11,608 nt of DNA, taken from Merdivivens faecigallinarum. Its GTDB lineage: Bacteria > Bacteroidota > Bacteroidia > Bacteroidales > UBA932. The translations under genes were made by a program, and so were the position numbers. Location of the stretch: positions 1 through 11,608 of the forward strand of contig JADILY010000138.1 of the NCBI GenBank assembly GCA_017695055.1, given 5' to 3'. This document shows positions 1-7,347 of the stretch, piece after piece. The notes beneath the pieces were generated by a model, which saw only the letters and a list, made by a program, of their open reading frames with translations, ran no database searches and was not told the origin of the DNA. The stretch's first letter is position 1. Each line of letters starts with the position of its first letter.

Positions 1-7
1 GATTCTT

Positions 8-1252
8 ATGACAAAAACTATCCGTATCCTATCCCTTGTCGTTTCAGCGGCTTCTCTTGCCGTATCCTGCAATTCCGGAAGCTTTACCGGGAAGCCTTAC
101 GAAGTGAAAGTTTCGGGCCAGGGCATAGATTTTCTGCCGGACAGTTCGTACGCGCTTGTGTGGAAGCGGGGAGATGATATAAGATTCGACCCGGTCGTTG
201 CGTATTCGTTCATAACCGGCGGAAAATTCGAGCTTTCCTTTACGGATTCGCTCGTACGTACTTATGAACTGTATTTGCTTGAAGATTTGTCCTTGCCGAG
301 CCAGTTGCAGTTTTTCCAGTTTTTCTCGGACAAGGTGCCGGTGAAGTTCACTTTCAGCAATGAGTACGGGAGCATCCATGCTGATGTCGATGCGAGCAAG
401 GAAAATGAGGAGATATATGTTTACCGAAACAAACGGGATGAAATGTTCAGGGTTACGGACAGCCTGTACAATGAATATTTTGAATATATAAATGAAAAAT
501 ACATCGAGCCGGAAGCGGATTTTCCCGAGGAAGGTACCGACGAGTACAACAGGTTGAAGGCTTGGACGGATTCAATCTGGGAAATGGAAGACGTGATATC
601 CCCGTCGTACCGGGAATGGGAACAGGACAGGATGAGGACTCACAAATCATTGGCGGCTTTGGAAAAGATAACGGTAACACTTGAATCGGAAATCGGAGAA
701 ATTACCATATCTGCTGCCGATGACAGCCTGAGCCCTGTATACCTTGAACTTTTCAACGAGTATAAGGAAATCTATCCGGACAATCCGATGGTCAGGTCGG
801 TGGAGGAAAAACTGGCAGTGATGGCTTCTTTGCGGCCAGGCAAACCCGCTCCGGATTTTTCCGCCCCTTCTCTTGACGGTAGCCGCCATTCTCTTTCGGA
901 GCTGATAAAAGGCAAGGTCGCAGTACTCGACTGCTGGGCTTCATGGTGCGCTCCGTGCCGCAGGCATTCGATAGAACTGATACCTCTCTATGAAAAATAC
1001 AAGGACAAGGGCTTTACGGTGGTCGGCGTTGCCCGTGAATATGAAACCCTGGATGACATGAAGGCCGCGATTGAAAGCGACGGCTATCCGTGGATTCAGC
1101 TCTATGACCTTGACGGCGCCGAGGGCGTATGGCCCCTTTACGGCCTGTCTGATGCCGGCGGAGGGATTTTCCTGATAGACAGGGACGGAAAGATAGTCAG
1201 GCATGTCCGGGAAATAAGTGAGGTTGAAGAATATCTGAAGGAAAACCTCTGA
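8..1252 (+). CDS. TlpA-like thioredoxin-domain lipoprotein
   Basis: Probable envelope thiol-disulfide oxidoreductase of 414 residues. The N-terminus is a lipoprotein signal peptide: a basic start, a hydrophobic stretch (residues 7-19) and a lipobox-like LAVSC with the lipidated Cys at 21. No acidic surface-export tag follows the Cys, so a periplasm-facing anchor is more likely than the cell surface (inference). Residues ~30-130 are beta-rich and resemble the DUF4369 extension of Bacteroidota TlpA relatives. Residues ~130-275 are charged and probably helical. The AhpC/TSA-Redoxin domain spans ~280-410, beginning PGKPAPDF, with the redox motif WCAPC at 313-317 (Cys314 and Cys317). The residue expected to be the cis-proline before the FLIDRDG strand is Gly385 in an AGGG run, which is unusual for the fold. 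The physiological substrate is unknown; relatives serve cytochrome maturation or general periplasmic disulfide reduction. Only 7 bases lie upstream, so an earlier in-frame start or an operon partner cannot be excluded. Confidence 0.87.
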   Translation: MTKTIRILSLVVSAASLAVSCNSGSFTGKPYEVKVSGQGIDFLPDSSYALVWKRGDDIRFDPVVAYSFITGGKFELSFTDSLVRTYELYLLEDLSLPSQLQFFQFFSDKVPVKFTFSNEYGSIHADVDASKENEEIYVYRNKRDEMFRVTDSLYNEYFEYINEKYIEPEADFPEEGTDEYNRLKAWTDSIWEMEDVISPSYREWEQDRMRTHKSLAALEKITVTLESEIGEITISAADDSLSPVYLELFNEYKEIYPDNPMVRSVEEKLAVMASLRPGKPAPDFSAPSLDGSRHSLSELIKGKVAVLDCWASWCAPCRRHSIELIPLYEKYKDKGFTVVGVAREYETLDDMKAAIESDGYPWIQLYDLDGAEGVWPLYGLSDAGGGIFLIDRDGKIVRHVREISEVEEYLKENL

Positions 1253-1292
1253 AAATTTTTGATGAAATTCTCTGAAAAACTTTGATAAAATT
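1247..1292 (+). repeat. 23-bp imperfect tandem duplication across a stop codon
   Basis: Two adjacent 23-bp units, 1247-1269 and 1270-1292, match at 20 of 23 positions. Both begin CTCTGAAAA and end AAATT. The first unit contains the last Leu codon and the TGA stop of the lipoprotein gene (1250-1252), so the second unit carries a copy of that CTC-TGA end. A weak imperfect inverted pair, TCTGAA at 1271-1276 and TTCAGA at 1291-1296, could form a loose hairpin. It is A/T-rich and has no following U-run, so I do not call it a terminator. Confidence 0.7.
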
Positions 1293-1310
1293 CAGAAAAC
1301 CCGGTTGCAA

Positions 1311-1342
1311 TTGTGTGATTCGCCATATTTTCATTATCTTGC
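1311..1342 (+). promoter_or_regulatory. Possible Bacteroides-type promoter for rmlACD
   Basis: TATCTTGC at 1335-1342 resembles the Bacteroides -7 element TAnnTTTG but is one T short. A TTG at 1311-1313 lies about 21 bases upstream, where the -33 TTTG element is expected. The ATG of rmlA is about 31 bases downstream, leaving a short leader. The match is imperfect, so this is a candidate only. It would make rmlACD a transcription unit separate from the lipoprotein gene. Confidence 0.4.
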
Positions 1343-1373
1343 AATGTTTTACTGAAAACAGGCGATTTGCACT

Positions 1374-2273
1374 ATGAAAGGAATAGTTTTGGCCGGAGGG
1401 TCGGGGACGAGGCTTTACCCGATAACCAAGGGTGTCAGCAAACAGTTGCTGCCGATTTACGACAAGCCGATGGTGTATTATCCAGTATCCACTCTGATGC
1501 AGGCCGGGATAAGGGACATACTCGTGATTTCCACTCCGGAGGACTTGCCGGCTTTCCGCCGCCTTCTCGGTGACGGAAGCGATTTCGGCGTGCGGTTCTC
1601 GTATGCCGAGCAGCCTTCTCCCGACGGGCTTGCGCAGGCTTTCATCATAGGGGAGGAGTTTATCGGGGACGATGCCGCCTGCCTTGTGCTCGGAGACAAT
1701 ATATTTTACGGTTCGGGTTTTCCTGCAATGCTCAAAGAGGCCGTGAGGACGGCCGAGCGGGAAAGCAAGGCTACGATTTTCGGTTACAGGGTGAGCGATC
1801 CACAAAGGTACGGTGTGGCGGAGTTCGACAAGGACTGGAACGTGCTGTCGATAGAGGAAAAACCCGCCGAGCCCAAGTCCGATTATGCCGTCGTGGGGCT
1901 TTATTTCTATCCAAACAAGGTGGTGGATGTTGCCAAGCATGTCAGACCGTCCGCCCGCGGAGAGCTTGAAATAACGACAGTCAATCAGAAATTCCTCGAA
2001 GACAAGGAGCTGAAGATGCAGATTCTCGACCGCGGATTCGCATGGCTGGATACCGGAACGCACGATTCGCTTGCGGAGGCTTCCATTTTCGTGGAAGTCA
2101 TTGAAAAACGCCAGGGGGTGAAAATCGCCTGCCTTGAAGAAATAGCCTATATGAACGGCTGGATTTCCGAAGAGCATCTCCGCAAGACAGCGCAGCCTAT
2201 GGCCAGGAACCAGTATGGAAAATATCTCCTCGAATTGGTAGAACGAGGTAAGGACCCGCGTACCGGACGGTGA
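1374..2273 (+). CDS. rmlA: Glucose-1-phosphate thymidylyltransferase RmlA
   Basis: First enzyme of dTDP-L-rhamnose synthesis: glucose-1-phosphate plus dTTP gives dTDP-glucose and pyrophosphate, in the cytoplasm. At 299 residues it is close to the usual ~290. The nucleotidyltransferase signature GGSGTRLYP lies at 8-16, followed by SKQLLPIYDKPM (22-33), the classic RmlA/RfbA form. LGDNIFYG around 106-113 includes Asp108, which corresponds to a metal and sugar-phosphate binding Asp. The stretches EEKPAEPKSDYAVVGLYFY and RGFAWLDTGTHDSL are also typical of the family. The ATG at 1374 puts the conserved MKGIVLAGG at the N-terminus, so the start is firm, although no clear Shine-Dalgarno precedes it. 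It heads an rmlA-rmlC-rmlD run with 27 bases before rmlC. The C-terminal tail, VERGKDPRTGR, is basic and not conserved in my recollection of the family. Confidence 0.97.
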   Translation: MKGIVLAGGSGTRLYPITKGVSKQLLPIYDKPMVYYPVSTLMQAGIRDILVISTPEDLPAFRRLLGDGSDFGVRFSYAEQPSPDGLAQAFIIGEEFIGDDAACLVLGDNIFYGSGFPAMLKEAVRTAERESKATIFGYRVSDPQRYGVAEFDKDWNVLSIEEKPAEPKSDYAVVGLYFYPNKVVDVAKHVRPSARGELEITTVNQKFLEDKELKMQILDRGFAWLDTGTHDSLAEASIFVEVIEKRQGVKIACLEEIAYMNGWISEEHLRKTAQPMARNQYGKYLLELVERGKDPRTGR

Positions 2274-2300
2274 ACGGGCGATTGACGTTTATTGATTGAG

Positions 2301-2873
2301 ATGAAGATACTTAAATTCGATATAGACGGACCTTTCGTCATCGAACCAGAGGTTTTCGGTGACAAAAGGGGATATTTTTTTGAAAGTTATTCCCGGCGTG
2401 CGCTGGGAGCCGCGTATAAGGAGGCTTTCGGGCGGGATTTCGGAGTCGATTTCGTACAGGACAATGAATCGTTTTCCCGTTACGGCGTAGTGCGCGGCCT
2501 GCATTTCCAGAAAGGGGAGCACGCACAGGCCAAACTCGTGCGCGTGGTGAGCGGCGAGGTTTTCGATGTCGCCGTAGATATCCGTCCGGACTCGGAGACT
2601 TTCGGAAAATACGTGTCGGTGGTGCTTTCGGACGTGGACAAACGGCAGTTCTTCATTCCGCGCGGTTTCGCCCACGGTTTCGCCGTGCTGTCGGAAACGG
2701 CTGTTTTCCAGTACAAATGCGATAACTATTACTGTCCGTATTCGGAAGGCGGCATCATCTGGAACGACCCTGCGATAGGCATAGAGTGGCCGCTCCCTGA
2801 AAAGGACATGGTGTTTTCGGAAAAGGATCTGATGCATCCGGGATTTGACGAATCCATAATCAACGAATCATGA
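2301..2873 (+). CDS. rmlC: dTDP-4-dehydrorhamnose 3,5-epimerase RmlC
   Basis: Third step of dTDP-L-rhamnose synthesis: double epimerisation of dTDP-4-keto-6-deoxy-glucose at C3 and C5. It is a cupin-fold protein of 190 residues, against ~180-190 for the family. Conserved blocks are PEVFGDKRGYFFESY (16-30), VQDNESFSRYGVVRGLHFQ (52-70), FDVAVDIR, IPRGFAHGFAVLSE and the late WNDPAIGIEWP. His68 in RGLHFQ matches catalytic His63 of the Salmonella enzyme. Asp176 in FSEKD matches its partner Asp170, with almost the same spacing. I start at the ATG at 2301; an in-frame TTG at 2292 would add only three residues and has no better ribosome binding site. The stop overlaps the rmlD start as ATGA (2870-2873), implying translational coupling. 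Confidence 0.96.
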   Translation: MKILKFDIDGPFVIEPEVFGDKRGYFFESYSRRALGAAYKEAFGRDFGVDFVQDNESFSRYGVVRGLHFQKGEHAQAKLVRVVSGEVFDVAVDIRPDSETFGKYVSVVLSDVDKRQFFIPRGFAHGFAVLSETAVFQYKCDNYYCPYSEGGIIWNDPAIGIEWPLPEKDMVFSEKDLMHPGFDESIINES

Positions 2874-3745
2874 ACATTCTCGTTACCGGGGCCTGCGGGC
2901 AGTTGGGCCGTGAATTGAGGGAGATAGTCCCTTTGTCGGAAAACAATTATTTTTTCACCGACCTGAAGGAAGAACAGGGGACGGAACGGCTCGATATCTG
3001 CGATGCCGTTGCGGTACAGGCCATGATTGAAAGACACGGTATCGGCGTACTTCTGAACTGTGTGGCCTATACAGATGTGGAGAAAGCGGAGTCGGACGAG
3101 GAGGCTGCATTCAAGGTAAATGCCGAGGCTCCCGGAATATTGGCGGAAATCTGCCGGGAACGGTCGGTTTTCCTGATACATGTTTCTACCGATTTCGTTT
3201 TTGACGGACGGAGCAGCCTTCCTTATACCGAGGAAGATGTCCCCAACCCTCTGTCGGTGTACGGAAAAACCAAGCTCGAAGGGGACCGGCGCATCCTTGC
3301 AAGCGGCTGCGACTGCCTTATTTTCAGGACTTCGTGGCTGTACAGCCGTTTCGGGAACAATTTTATCAGGAAGATACGCAAACTCTGTACTGAGTGCGAT
3401 GCCATAAAGGTGGTTGTCGACGAGGTGGGCAATCCGACGAATGCCGCCGACCTTGCAGGTTTCATCTTCGACATAATAGAAGACGGGAGTTTCAGGGAGC
3501 GGCGCGGGCTTTACAATTATTCCGGGGAAGGGGTGTGCTCGCGTTACGACCTTGCCTGCGCTGTCCGGGATTTGTACGGGCTGGATTGCAGGATTGAGCC
3601 GTGCAGAAGCCGGGAATTCCCTACGAAGGCATCGAGGCCGGCCTGTTCGGCTCTCGACAAAACGGCTGTGAGGAGGGATTTTTCGACAGACATTCCCAAC
3701 TGGAGGGATTCTCTTGAAATGATGGTCCTGGACGAGATGTTGTGA
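2870..3745 (+). CDS. rmlD: dTDP-4-dehydrorhamnose reductase RmlD
   Basis: Last step of dTDP-L-rhamnose synthesis: NAD(P)H-dependent reduction of the C4 keto group. It is an extended short-chain dehydrogenase of 291 residues, a normal length. The Rossmann motif GACGQLG is at 7-13. The RmlD signatures NCVAYTDVEKAESDEEAAFKVN (starting near residue 63), HVSTDFVFDG and PLSVYGKTKLEGD follow in order. The YxxxK catalytic pair is Tyr131/Lys135, with Ser/Thr of STD upstream as the third member. The C-terminal half has RTSWLYSRFGNNFIRK and a late FPTKASRPACSALDK segment resembling the RP..S.L.. substrate-binding motif of RmlD. The start overlaps the rmlC stop by four bases. Usual clusters add rmlB next; here the next gene is ugd behind its own promoter. 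Confidence 0.96.
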   Translation: MNILVTGACGQLGRELREIVPLSENNYFFTDLKEEQGTERLDICDAVAVQAMIERHGIGVLLNCVAYTDVEKAESDEEAAFKVNAEAPGILAEICRERSVFLIHVSTDFVFDGRSSLPYTEEDVPNPLSVYGKTKLEGDRRILASGCDCLIFRTSWLYSRFGNNFIRKIRKLCTECDAIKVVVDEVGNPTNAADLAGFIFDIIEDGSFRERRGLYNYSGEGVCSRYDLACAVRDLYGLDCRIEPCRSREFPTKASRPACSALDKTAVRRDFSTDIPNWRDSLEMMVLDEML

Positions 3746-3755
3746 CGGATATATG

Positions 3756-3786
3756 TGTGAAAAATCAAAACTACTTCTTATTTTTG
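3756..3786 (+). promoter_or_regulatory. Bacteroides-type promoter for ugd-pse operon
   Basis: TATTTTTG at 3779-3786 is an exact match to the Bacteroides -7 consensus TAnnTTTG. TGTG at 3756-3759 matches three of four bases of the -33 TTTG element, with a 19-base spacer, which is a normal distance. Transcription would start around 3790-3795, giving a leader of about 25 bases before the ugd ATG at 3818. There is no gap over 20 bases between genes from ugd to pseI, so this promoter probably drives all seven genes (inference). Confidence 0.65.
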
Positions 3787-3817
3787 CAGTTTGTAATATA
3801 ACTTAAAGACAGGCGTT

Positions 3818-5131
3818 ATGAAAATAGTCGTGGTGGGTACGGGATATGTCGGGCTTGTGTCCGGCAGCTGTTTCGCCGAGATGGGCGTGACTGTCACATG
3901 TGTGGATGTGGACAGGGATAAGATTTCTCGAATAGAGTCAGGGAACATTCCTATCTACGAGCCCGGCCTCGATGAGCTTGTGGAGCGCAATGTCAGGGAC
4001 GGCCGTCTGTTTTTCAGTACCGATTTGCAGGCAGCGATGAAGGATGCGGAAATCATTTTCATCGCCGTAGGCACACCTCAGGACGAAGACGGGTCGGCCG
4101 ATATGAAATATGTTATGCAGGTGGCCCGTGAAATAGGCGGATATTTGGACCATTACGTGCTTGTCGTGACGAAGAGCACGGTTCCCGTAGGGTCTTCGGA
4201 AAAAGTGAGGGCGCAGATTGAGGAAGCCCTTGCCGAAAGGGGGGCGGATGTCTGTTTCGATGTCGCTTCCAACCCCGAATTCCTGAAGGAAGGAAGCGCG
4301 GTAAAGGATTTCATGAGTCCTGACAGGGTTGTCGTAGGCGTGGATTCTGAAAGGGCCAGACAATTGATGACCACTCTTTACAGGCCTTTCCTGCTCAACA
4401 ATTTCAGAGTTATTTTTACCGACATACCTTCGGCCGAGATGATAAAGTATGCGGCCAATTCGATGCTGGCCACCCGCATCAGTTTCATGAACGACATAGC
4501 CAATCTTTGCGAGCTTGTCGGTGCAGATGTGAATATGGTGCGCAAGGGAATAGGTGCGGATACGAGGATTGGAAGCAAATTCCTCTATCCCGGTTGCGGC
4601 TACGGAGGTTCGTGTTTCCCGAAAGACATCAAGGCCCTGATACATACTGCTGAACAGAAGGGATACGAAATGTCCGTGCTGAAAGCCGTGGATTATGTCA
4701 ATGACAGGCAGAAGGAGGTCCTGTTCAGAAAACTGGTGCGTTATTACGGAACGGATCTTTCCGGTAAGAGGGTGGCTATCTGGGGCCTTTCGTTCAAGCC
4801 CGAAACCGATGATATGAGGGAAGCCACTTCGCTGGTTACCATAAACCTGCTGCTGGAAGCGGGCTGCGATGTGGTTGTGTATGACCCGGTGGCGATGGAC
4901 GAATGCCGCAGGAGGATAGGAGATTCGGTCGAATACAGCAACGACAAGTACGAGGCCGTGACCGATGCAGACGCCCTGCTTGTCATTACCGAGTGGAGGC
5001 AGTTCAGGCTCCCTAACTGGAAACTGGTTTACAATGCCATGCGCGTGCCGTTGGTCATAGACGGACGGAACATATACGATCCGGATGAACTCGGGTCGGC
5101 AGGAATAAAATATTATTGTATAGGACGTTAA
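3818..5131 (+). CDS. ugd: UDP-glucose 6-dehydrogenase
   Basis: Oxidises UDP-glucose to UDP-glucuronic acid with two NAD+, in the cytoplasm. At 437 residues it has the usual length for the UDP-glucose/GDP-mannose dehydrogenase family. The N-terminal NAD domain (~1-185) opens with GTGYVG (7-12) and the acidic VDVD after the second strand, and includes FIAVGTPQDEDGSADM and TKSTVPVGSS. The central helical domain has Lys210 and Asn214 in KYAANSMLATRISFMN. The catalytic thiol is Cys266 in CGYGGSCFPKD. The C-terminal UDP-binding domain (~310-420) contains IWGLSFKPETDDMREA. These motifs fit UDP-glucose as substrate better than UDP-ManNAc or GDP-mannose, but specificity within the family cannot be proved from sequence. 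It sits 10 bases before pseB, suggesting that glucuronate and pseudaminate are supplied together. Confidence 0.93.
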   Translation: MKIVVVGTGYVGLVSGSCFAEMGVTVTCVDVDRDKISRIESGNIPIYEPGLDELVERNVRDGRLFFSTDLQAAMKDAEIIFIAVGTPQDEDGSADMKYVMQVAREIGGYLDHYVLVVTKSTVPVGSSEKVRAQIEEALAERGADVCFDVASNPEFLKEGSAVKDFMSPDRVVVGVDSERARQLMTTLYRPFLLNNFRVIFTDIPSAEMIKYAANSMLATRISFMNDIANLCELVGADVNMVRKGIGADTRIGSKFLYPGCGYGGSCFPKDIKALIHTAEQKGYEMSVLKAVDYVNDRQKEVLFRKLVRYYGTDLSGKRVAIWGLSFKPETDDMREATSLVTINLLLEAGCDVVVYDPVAMDECRRRIGDSVEYSNDKYEAVTDADALLVITEWRQFRLPNWKLVYNAMRVPLVIDGRNIYDPDELGSAGIKYYCIGR

Positions 5132-5141
5132 AATATAGATT

Positions 5142-6152
5142 ATGTTAAACGGTAAATCTGTACTCATCACGGGTGGTACCGGGTCTTTCGGGAAAATGTT
5201 CGTAAAGACCATATTAAGGGATTATCCACAGGTAAAAAAAATAGTTGTGTTTTCAAGGGACGAGCTGAAACAGTTCGACATGCAGCAAATGTACCCTAAA
5301 AAGGATTATCCCCAGTTGCGTTTTTTCATCGGGGATGTAAGGGATGGAGAAAGGCTTAAAAGGGCCTGTGAGGGCATAGATGTAATAATACATGCCGCTG
5401 CGATAAAGCAGGTGGATACGGCCGAATACAATCCTGAAGAATGCATAAAGACCAATGTGGGAGGCGCACAGAATGTAATCAATGCAGCCCTTTATTGCGG
5501 TGTCAAGGATGTTGTAGCGCTCTCTACCGACAAGGCGTGCGCCCCTATAAACCTTTACGGGGCGACGAAGCTGACGTCCGACAAGCTCTTTACCGCGGCA
5601 AATAACATTGCCGGTTCGAGGGATGTGCGTTTTTCGGTTGTGCGGTACGGAAATGTCATGGGCTCAAGGGGTTCTGTCATACCGTTCTTCATTTCCAGGC
5701 GTGATTCCGGGGCGGCGGAACTTCCCATTACGGACATGCGCATGACCCGTTTCAATATTTCCCTCGAAGAAGGGGTGGCCCTTGTGATGTGGGCTTTGAA
5801 ACACCATCTCGGAGGGGAGATTTTCATTCCCAAGATACCTTCATACCACATATCCGATGTAGCTAAGGCTATAGCTCCGGACCTGAAACAGGTGGAAATC
5901 GGAATCAGGCCGGGTGAAAAGCTGCACGAGGAAATGATTACGGCCACCGATGCCCTGAGCACCATAGACATAGGACAATATTACGCCATCCTTCCGTCAG
6001 TTTCATTCCGTCATACGAAGGAAGAGTACGTGGAACACCATCACGGCGTTTTCGTTCCCGACGGTTTCCATTACAGTTCCGACAAGAACACGCAATGGGA
6101 AACGGTGGATACGCTCAGGGAAAAGATAGAAAAATATGTTCTTAACTTATAG
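5142..6152 (+). CDS. pseB: UDP-GlcNAc 4,6-dehydratase (inverting) PseB
   Basis: First step of pseudaminic acid synthesis: removes water from UDP-GlcNAc and inverts C5, giving UDP-2-acetamido-2,6-dideoxy-beta-L-arabino-hexos-4-ulose. It is a 336-residue extended short-chain dehydrogenase, the length of FlaA1/PseB and shorter than the membrane-bound CapD/FlaA type. GGTGSFG at 11-17 binds NADP. The active site STDKACAPINLYGATK gives Asp130, Lys131 and Tyr139, equivalent to Asp132, Lys133 and Tyr141 of Helicobacter FlaA1. The segment RYGNVMGSRGSVIPFF and the late GIRPGEKLHEEM are hallmarks of this family. The ATG at 5142 is only 10 bases after ugd, in an A/T-rich junction without a clear Shine-Dalgarno. 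A run of eight A (5234-5241) lies early in the gene within conserved Lys-Lys codons. Confidence 0.95.
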   Translation: MLNGKSVLITGGTGSFGKMFVKTILRDYPQVKKIVVFSRDELKQFDMQQMYPKKDYPQLRFFIGDVRDGERLKRACEGIDVIIHAAAIKQVDTAEYNPEECIKTNVGGAQNVINAALYCGVKDVVALSTDKACAPINLYGATKLTSDKLFTAANNIAGSRDVRFSVVRYGNVMGSRGSVIPFFISRRDSGAAELPITDMRMTRFNISLEEGVALVMWALKHHLGGEIFIPKIPSYHISDVAKAIAPDLKQVEIGIRPGEKLHEEMITATDALSTIDIGQYYAILPSVSFRHTKEEYVEHHHGVFVPDGFHYSSDKNTQWETVDTLREKIEKYVLNL

Positions 6153-6158
6153 ATTATC

Positions 6159-6163
6159 GGAGG
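6159..6163 (+). promoter_or_regulatory. Ribosome binding site deciding the pseC start
   Basis: GGAGG at 6159-6163 lies 8 bases before the ATG at 6172. It supports that start over the in-frame ATG at 6136, which lies inside the pseB 3' end. Confidence 0.75.
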
Positions 6164-6171
6164 ACAGGGTG

Positions 6172-7347
6172 ATGATTGACAGGAATATCCCATACGGACA
6201 TCAATATATAAGCGATGACGACATAAGGGCGGTGGTTGAAACGCTGAAGTCCGATTATCTCACGCAGGGGCCGAAAATACGTGAGTTCGAAGAAAAATTC
6301 GCCAGCTATGTCGGTGCAAAATATGCAGTTGCCGTCACAAATGCTACGGCAGGCCTGCATCTCAGTGCCAAAGTGCTCGGCGTTAAGGAAGGCAGCAAGG
6401 TCATTGTGCCTCCGATTACCTTTGCATCAAGTGCGAATTGCATCCGTTTCTGCGGAGGCGATGTCGAGTTCTGCGATATAGACCCAGATAGTTTTCTTAT
6501 TGATCTGGAAGCGTTGAGGAAGATGCTGGAAGTAGCTCCGAAAGGTACATATTCCGGAATAGTGCCTGTGGACTTTGCAGGTTATCCGGTAAACATGGAG
6601 GAGTTACGCCGGATTGCCGATGAATACGGTCTCTGGATTATAGAGGATGCCTGCCATGCCCCAGGCGGTTATTTTACAGACAGCAAAGGGGAAAGGCAAT
6701 TGTGCGGGAACGGACGTTATTCGGATTTGTCCGTATTTTCCTTCCATCCTGTAAAACACATCGCTACCGGGGAAGGCGGGATGGTAATGACCAATGACGA
6801 AAAGCTCTACAGGGCCTTGTGCCTGTACCGTTCCCACGGCATTACCAAGGATCCTTCGGTTATGGAAAAATGCGACGGCGGCTGGTATTATGAAATGGTG
6901 GATCTGGGTTTCAATTACAGGATTACCGATTTTCAGGCCGCACTCGGCATTTCGCAGCTGGAACGTGCGGATGCCGGACTTGCAAGGCGCAGGGAAATAG
7001 CCCGCAGGTACGACGAGGCTTTTGCGGGGACTCCTGTAAATACGCCATTGGTAGCTCCCGGGTACGGCCATGCATATCACCTGTATGTAATACGGGTAGA
7101 AGACAGGAAGGGACTGTACGATTATCTAAGGGAGAACAGGATTTTCGCTCAGGTGCATTATGTTCCTCTCAACACGATGCCTTATTACCGCTCGCACGGC
7201 AGCAGGGCTGAAGACTGTCCGGTAGCCTCGGATTATTACGGTCATTGTCTGAGCTTGCCCATGTTCCCGACCCTTACGGATGAGGAACAGGAATACGTTA
7301 TAGGGAAGGTGAAGGAGTATGTCCTGAACGGACGGAGAGGAAAATGA
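6172..7347 (+). CDS. pseC: UDP-4-amino-4,6-dideoxy-N-acetyl-L-altrosamine transaminase PseC
   Basis: Second Pse step: PLP-dependent amination of the 4-keto product of PseB, using glutamate as amino donor. It belongs to the DegT/DnrJ/EryC1 fold type I aminotransferases and has 391 residues from the chosen start, a typical length. The N-terminus MIDRNIPYGHQYISDDDI followed by LKSDYLTQGPKI is characteristic of PseC. VTNATAGLHLSAK supplies the PLP phosphate-binding loop and EDACHAPGG holds the cofactor-ring Asp. FSFHPVKHIATGEGGM carries the Schiff-base lysine, Lys195. The late segment IFAQVHYVPLNTMPYY is also typical. An in-frame ATG at 6136 would add 12 residues and overlap pseB by 17 bases; the GGAGG site and the family N-terminus favour 6172. 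The stop overlaps the pseF start. Confidence 0.95.
   Translation: MIDRNIPYGHQYISDDDIRAVVETLKSDYLTQGPKIREFEEKFASYVGAKYAVAVTNATAGLHLSAKVLGVKEGSKVIVPPITFASSANCIRFCGGDVEFCDIDPDSFLIDLEALRKMLEVAPKGTYSGIVPVDFAGYPVNMEELRRIADEYGLWIIEDACHAPGGYFTDSKGERQLCGNGRYSDLSVFSFHPVKHIATGEGGMVMTNDEKLYRALCLYRSHGITKDPSVMEKCDGGWYYEMVDLGFNYRITDFQAALGISQLERADAGLARRREIARRYDEAFAGTPVNTPLVAPGYGHAYHLYVIRVEDRKGLYDYLRENRIFAQVHYVPLNTMPYYRSHGSRAEDCPVASDYYGHCLSLPMFPTLTDEEQEYVIGKVKEYVLNGRRGK
7334..7340 (+). promoter_or_regulatory. Ribosome binding site of pseF
   Basis: GGAGAGG at 7334-7340, inside the end of pseC, lies 3 bases before the ATG at 7344 and 6 bases before a second in-frame ATG at 7347. The spacing slightly favours the second ATG. 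Confidence 0.6.

Noticed and set aside
1253..1310. Rho-independent terminator after the lipoprotein gene
   Set aside because: The only inverted pairing (TCTGAA with TTCAGA) is A/T-rich, interrupted and not followed by a U-run.
1197..2177. A 326-codon open frame on the minus strand opposite rmlA
   Set aside because: It overlaps a textbook RmlA and the end of the lipoprotein gene, with no family motif and no plausible start signal.
3938..5212. A 424-codon open frame on the minus strand opposite ugd
   Set aside because: It is fully antisense to a clear UDP-glucose dehydrogenase, shows no recognisable domain, and is rich in His, Arg and Ile as expected for a codon-bias shadow.
5234..5241. Run of eight A near the start of pseB as a phase-variation switch
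   Set aside because: The run encodes Lys-Lys in a conserved VKKIVVF-type strand and is short. Similar runs occur by chance (T7 in rmlC at 2375-2381 and in pseG at 8325-8331). The frame is intact.
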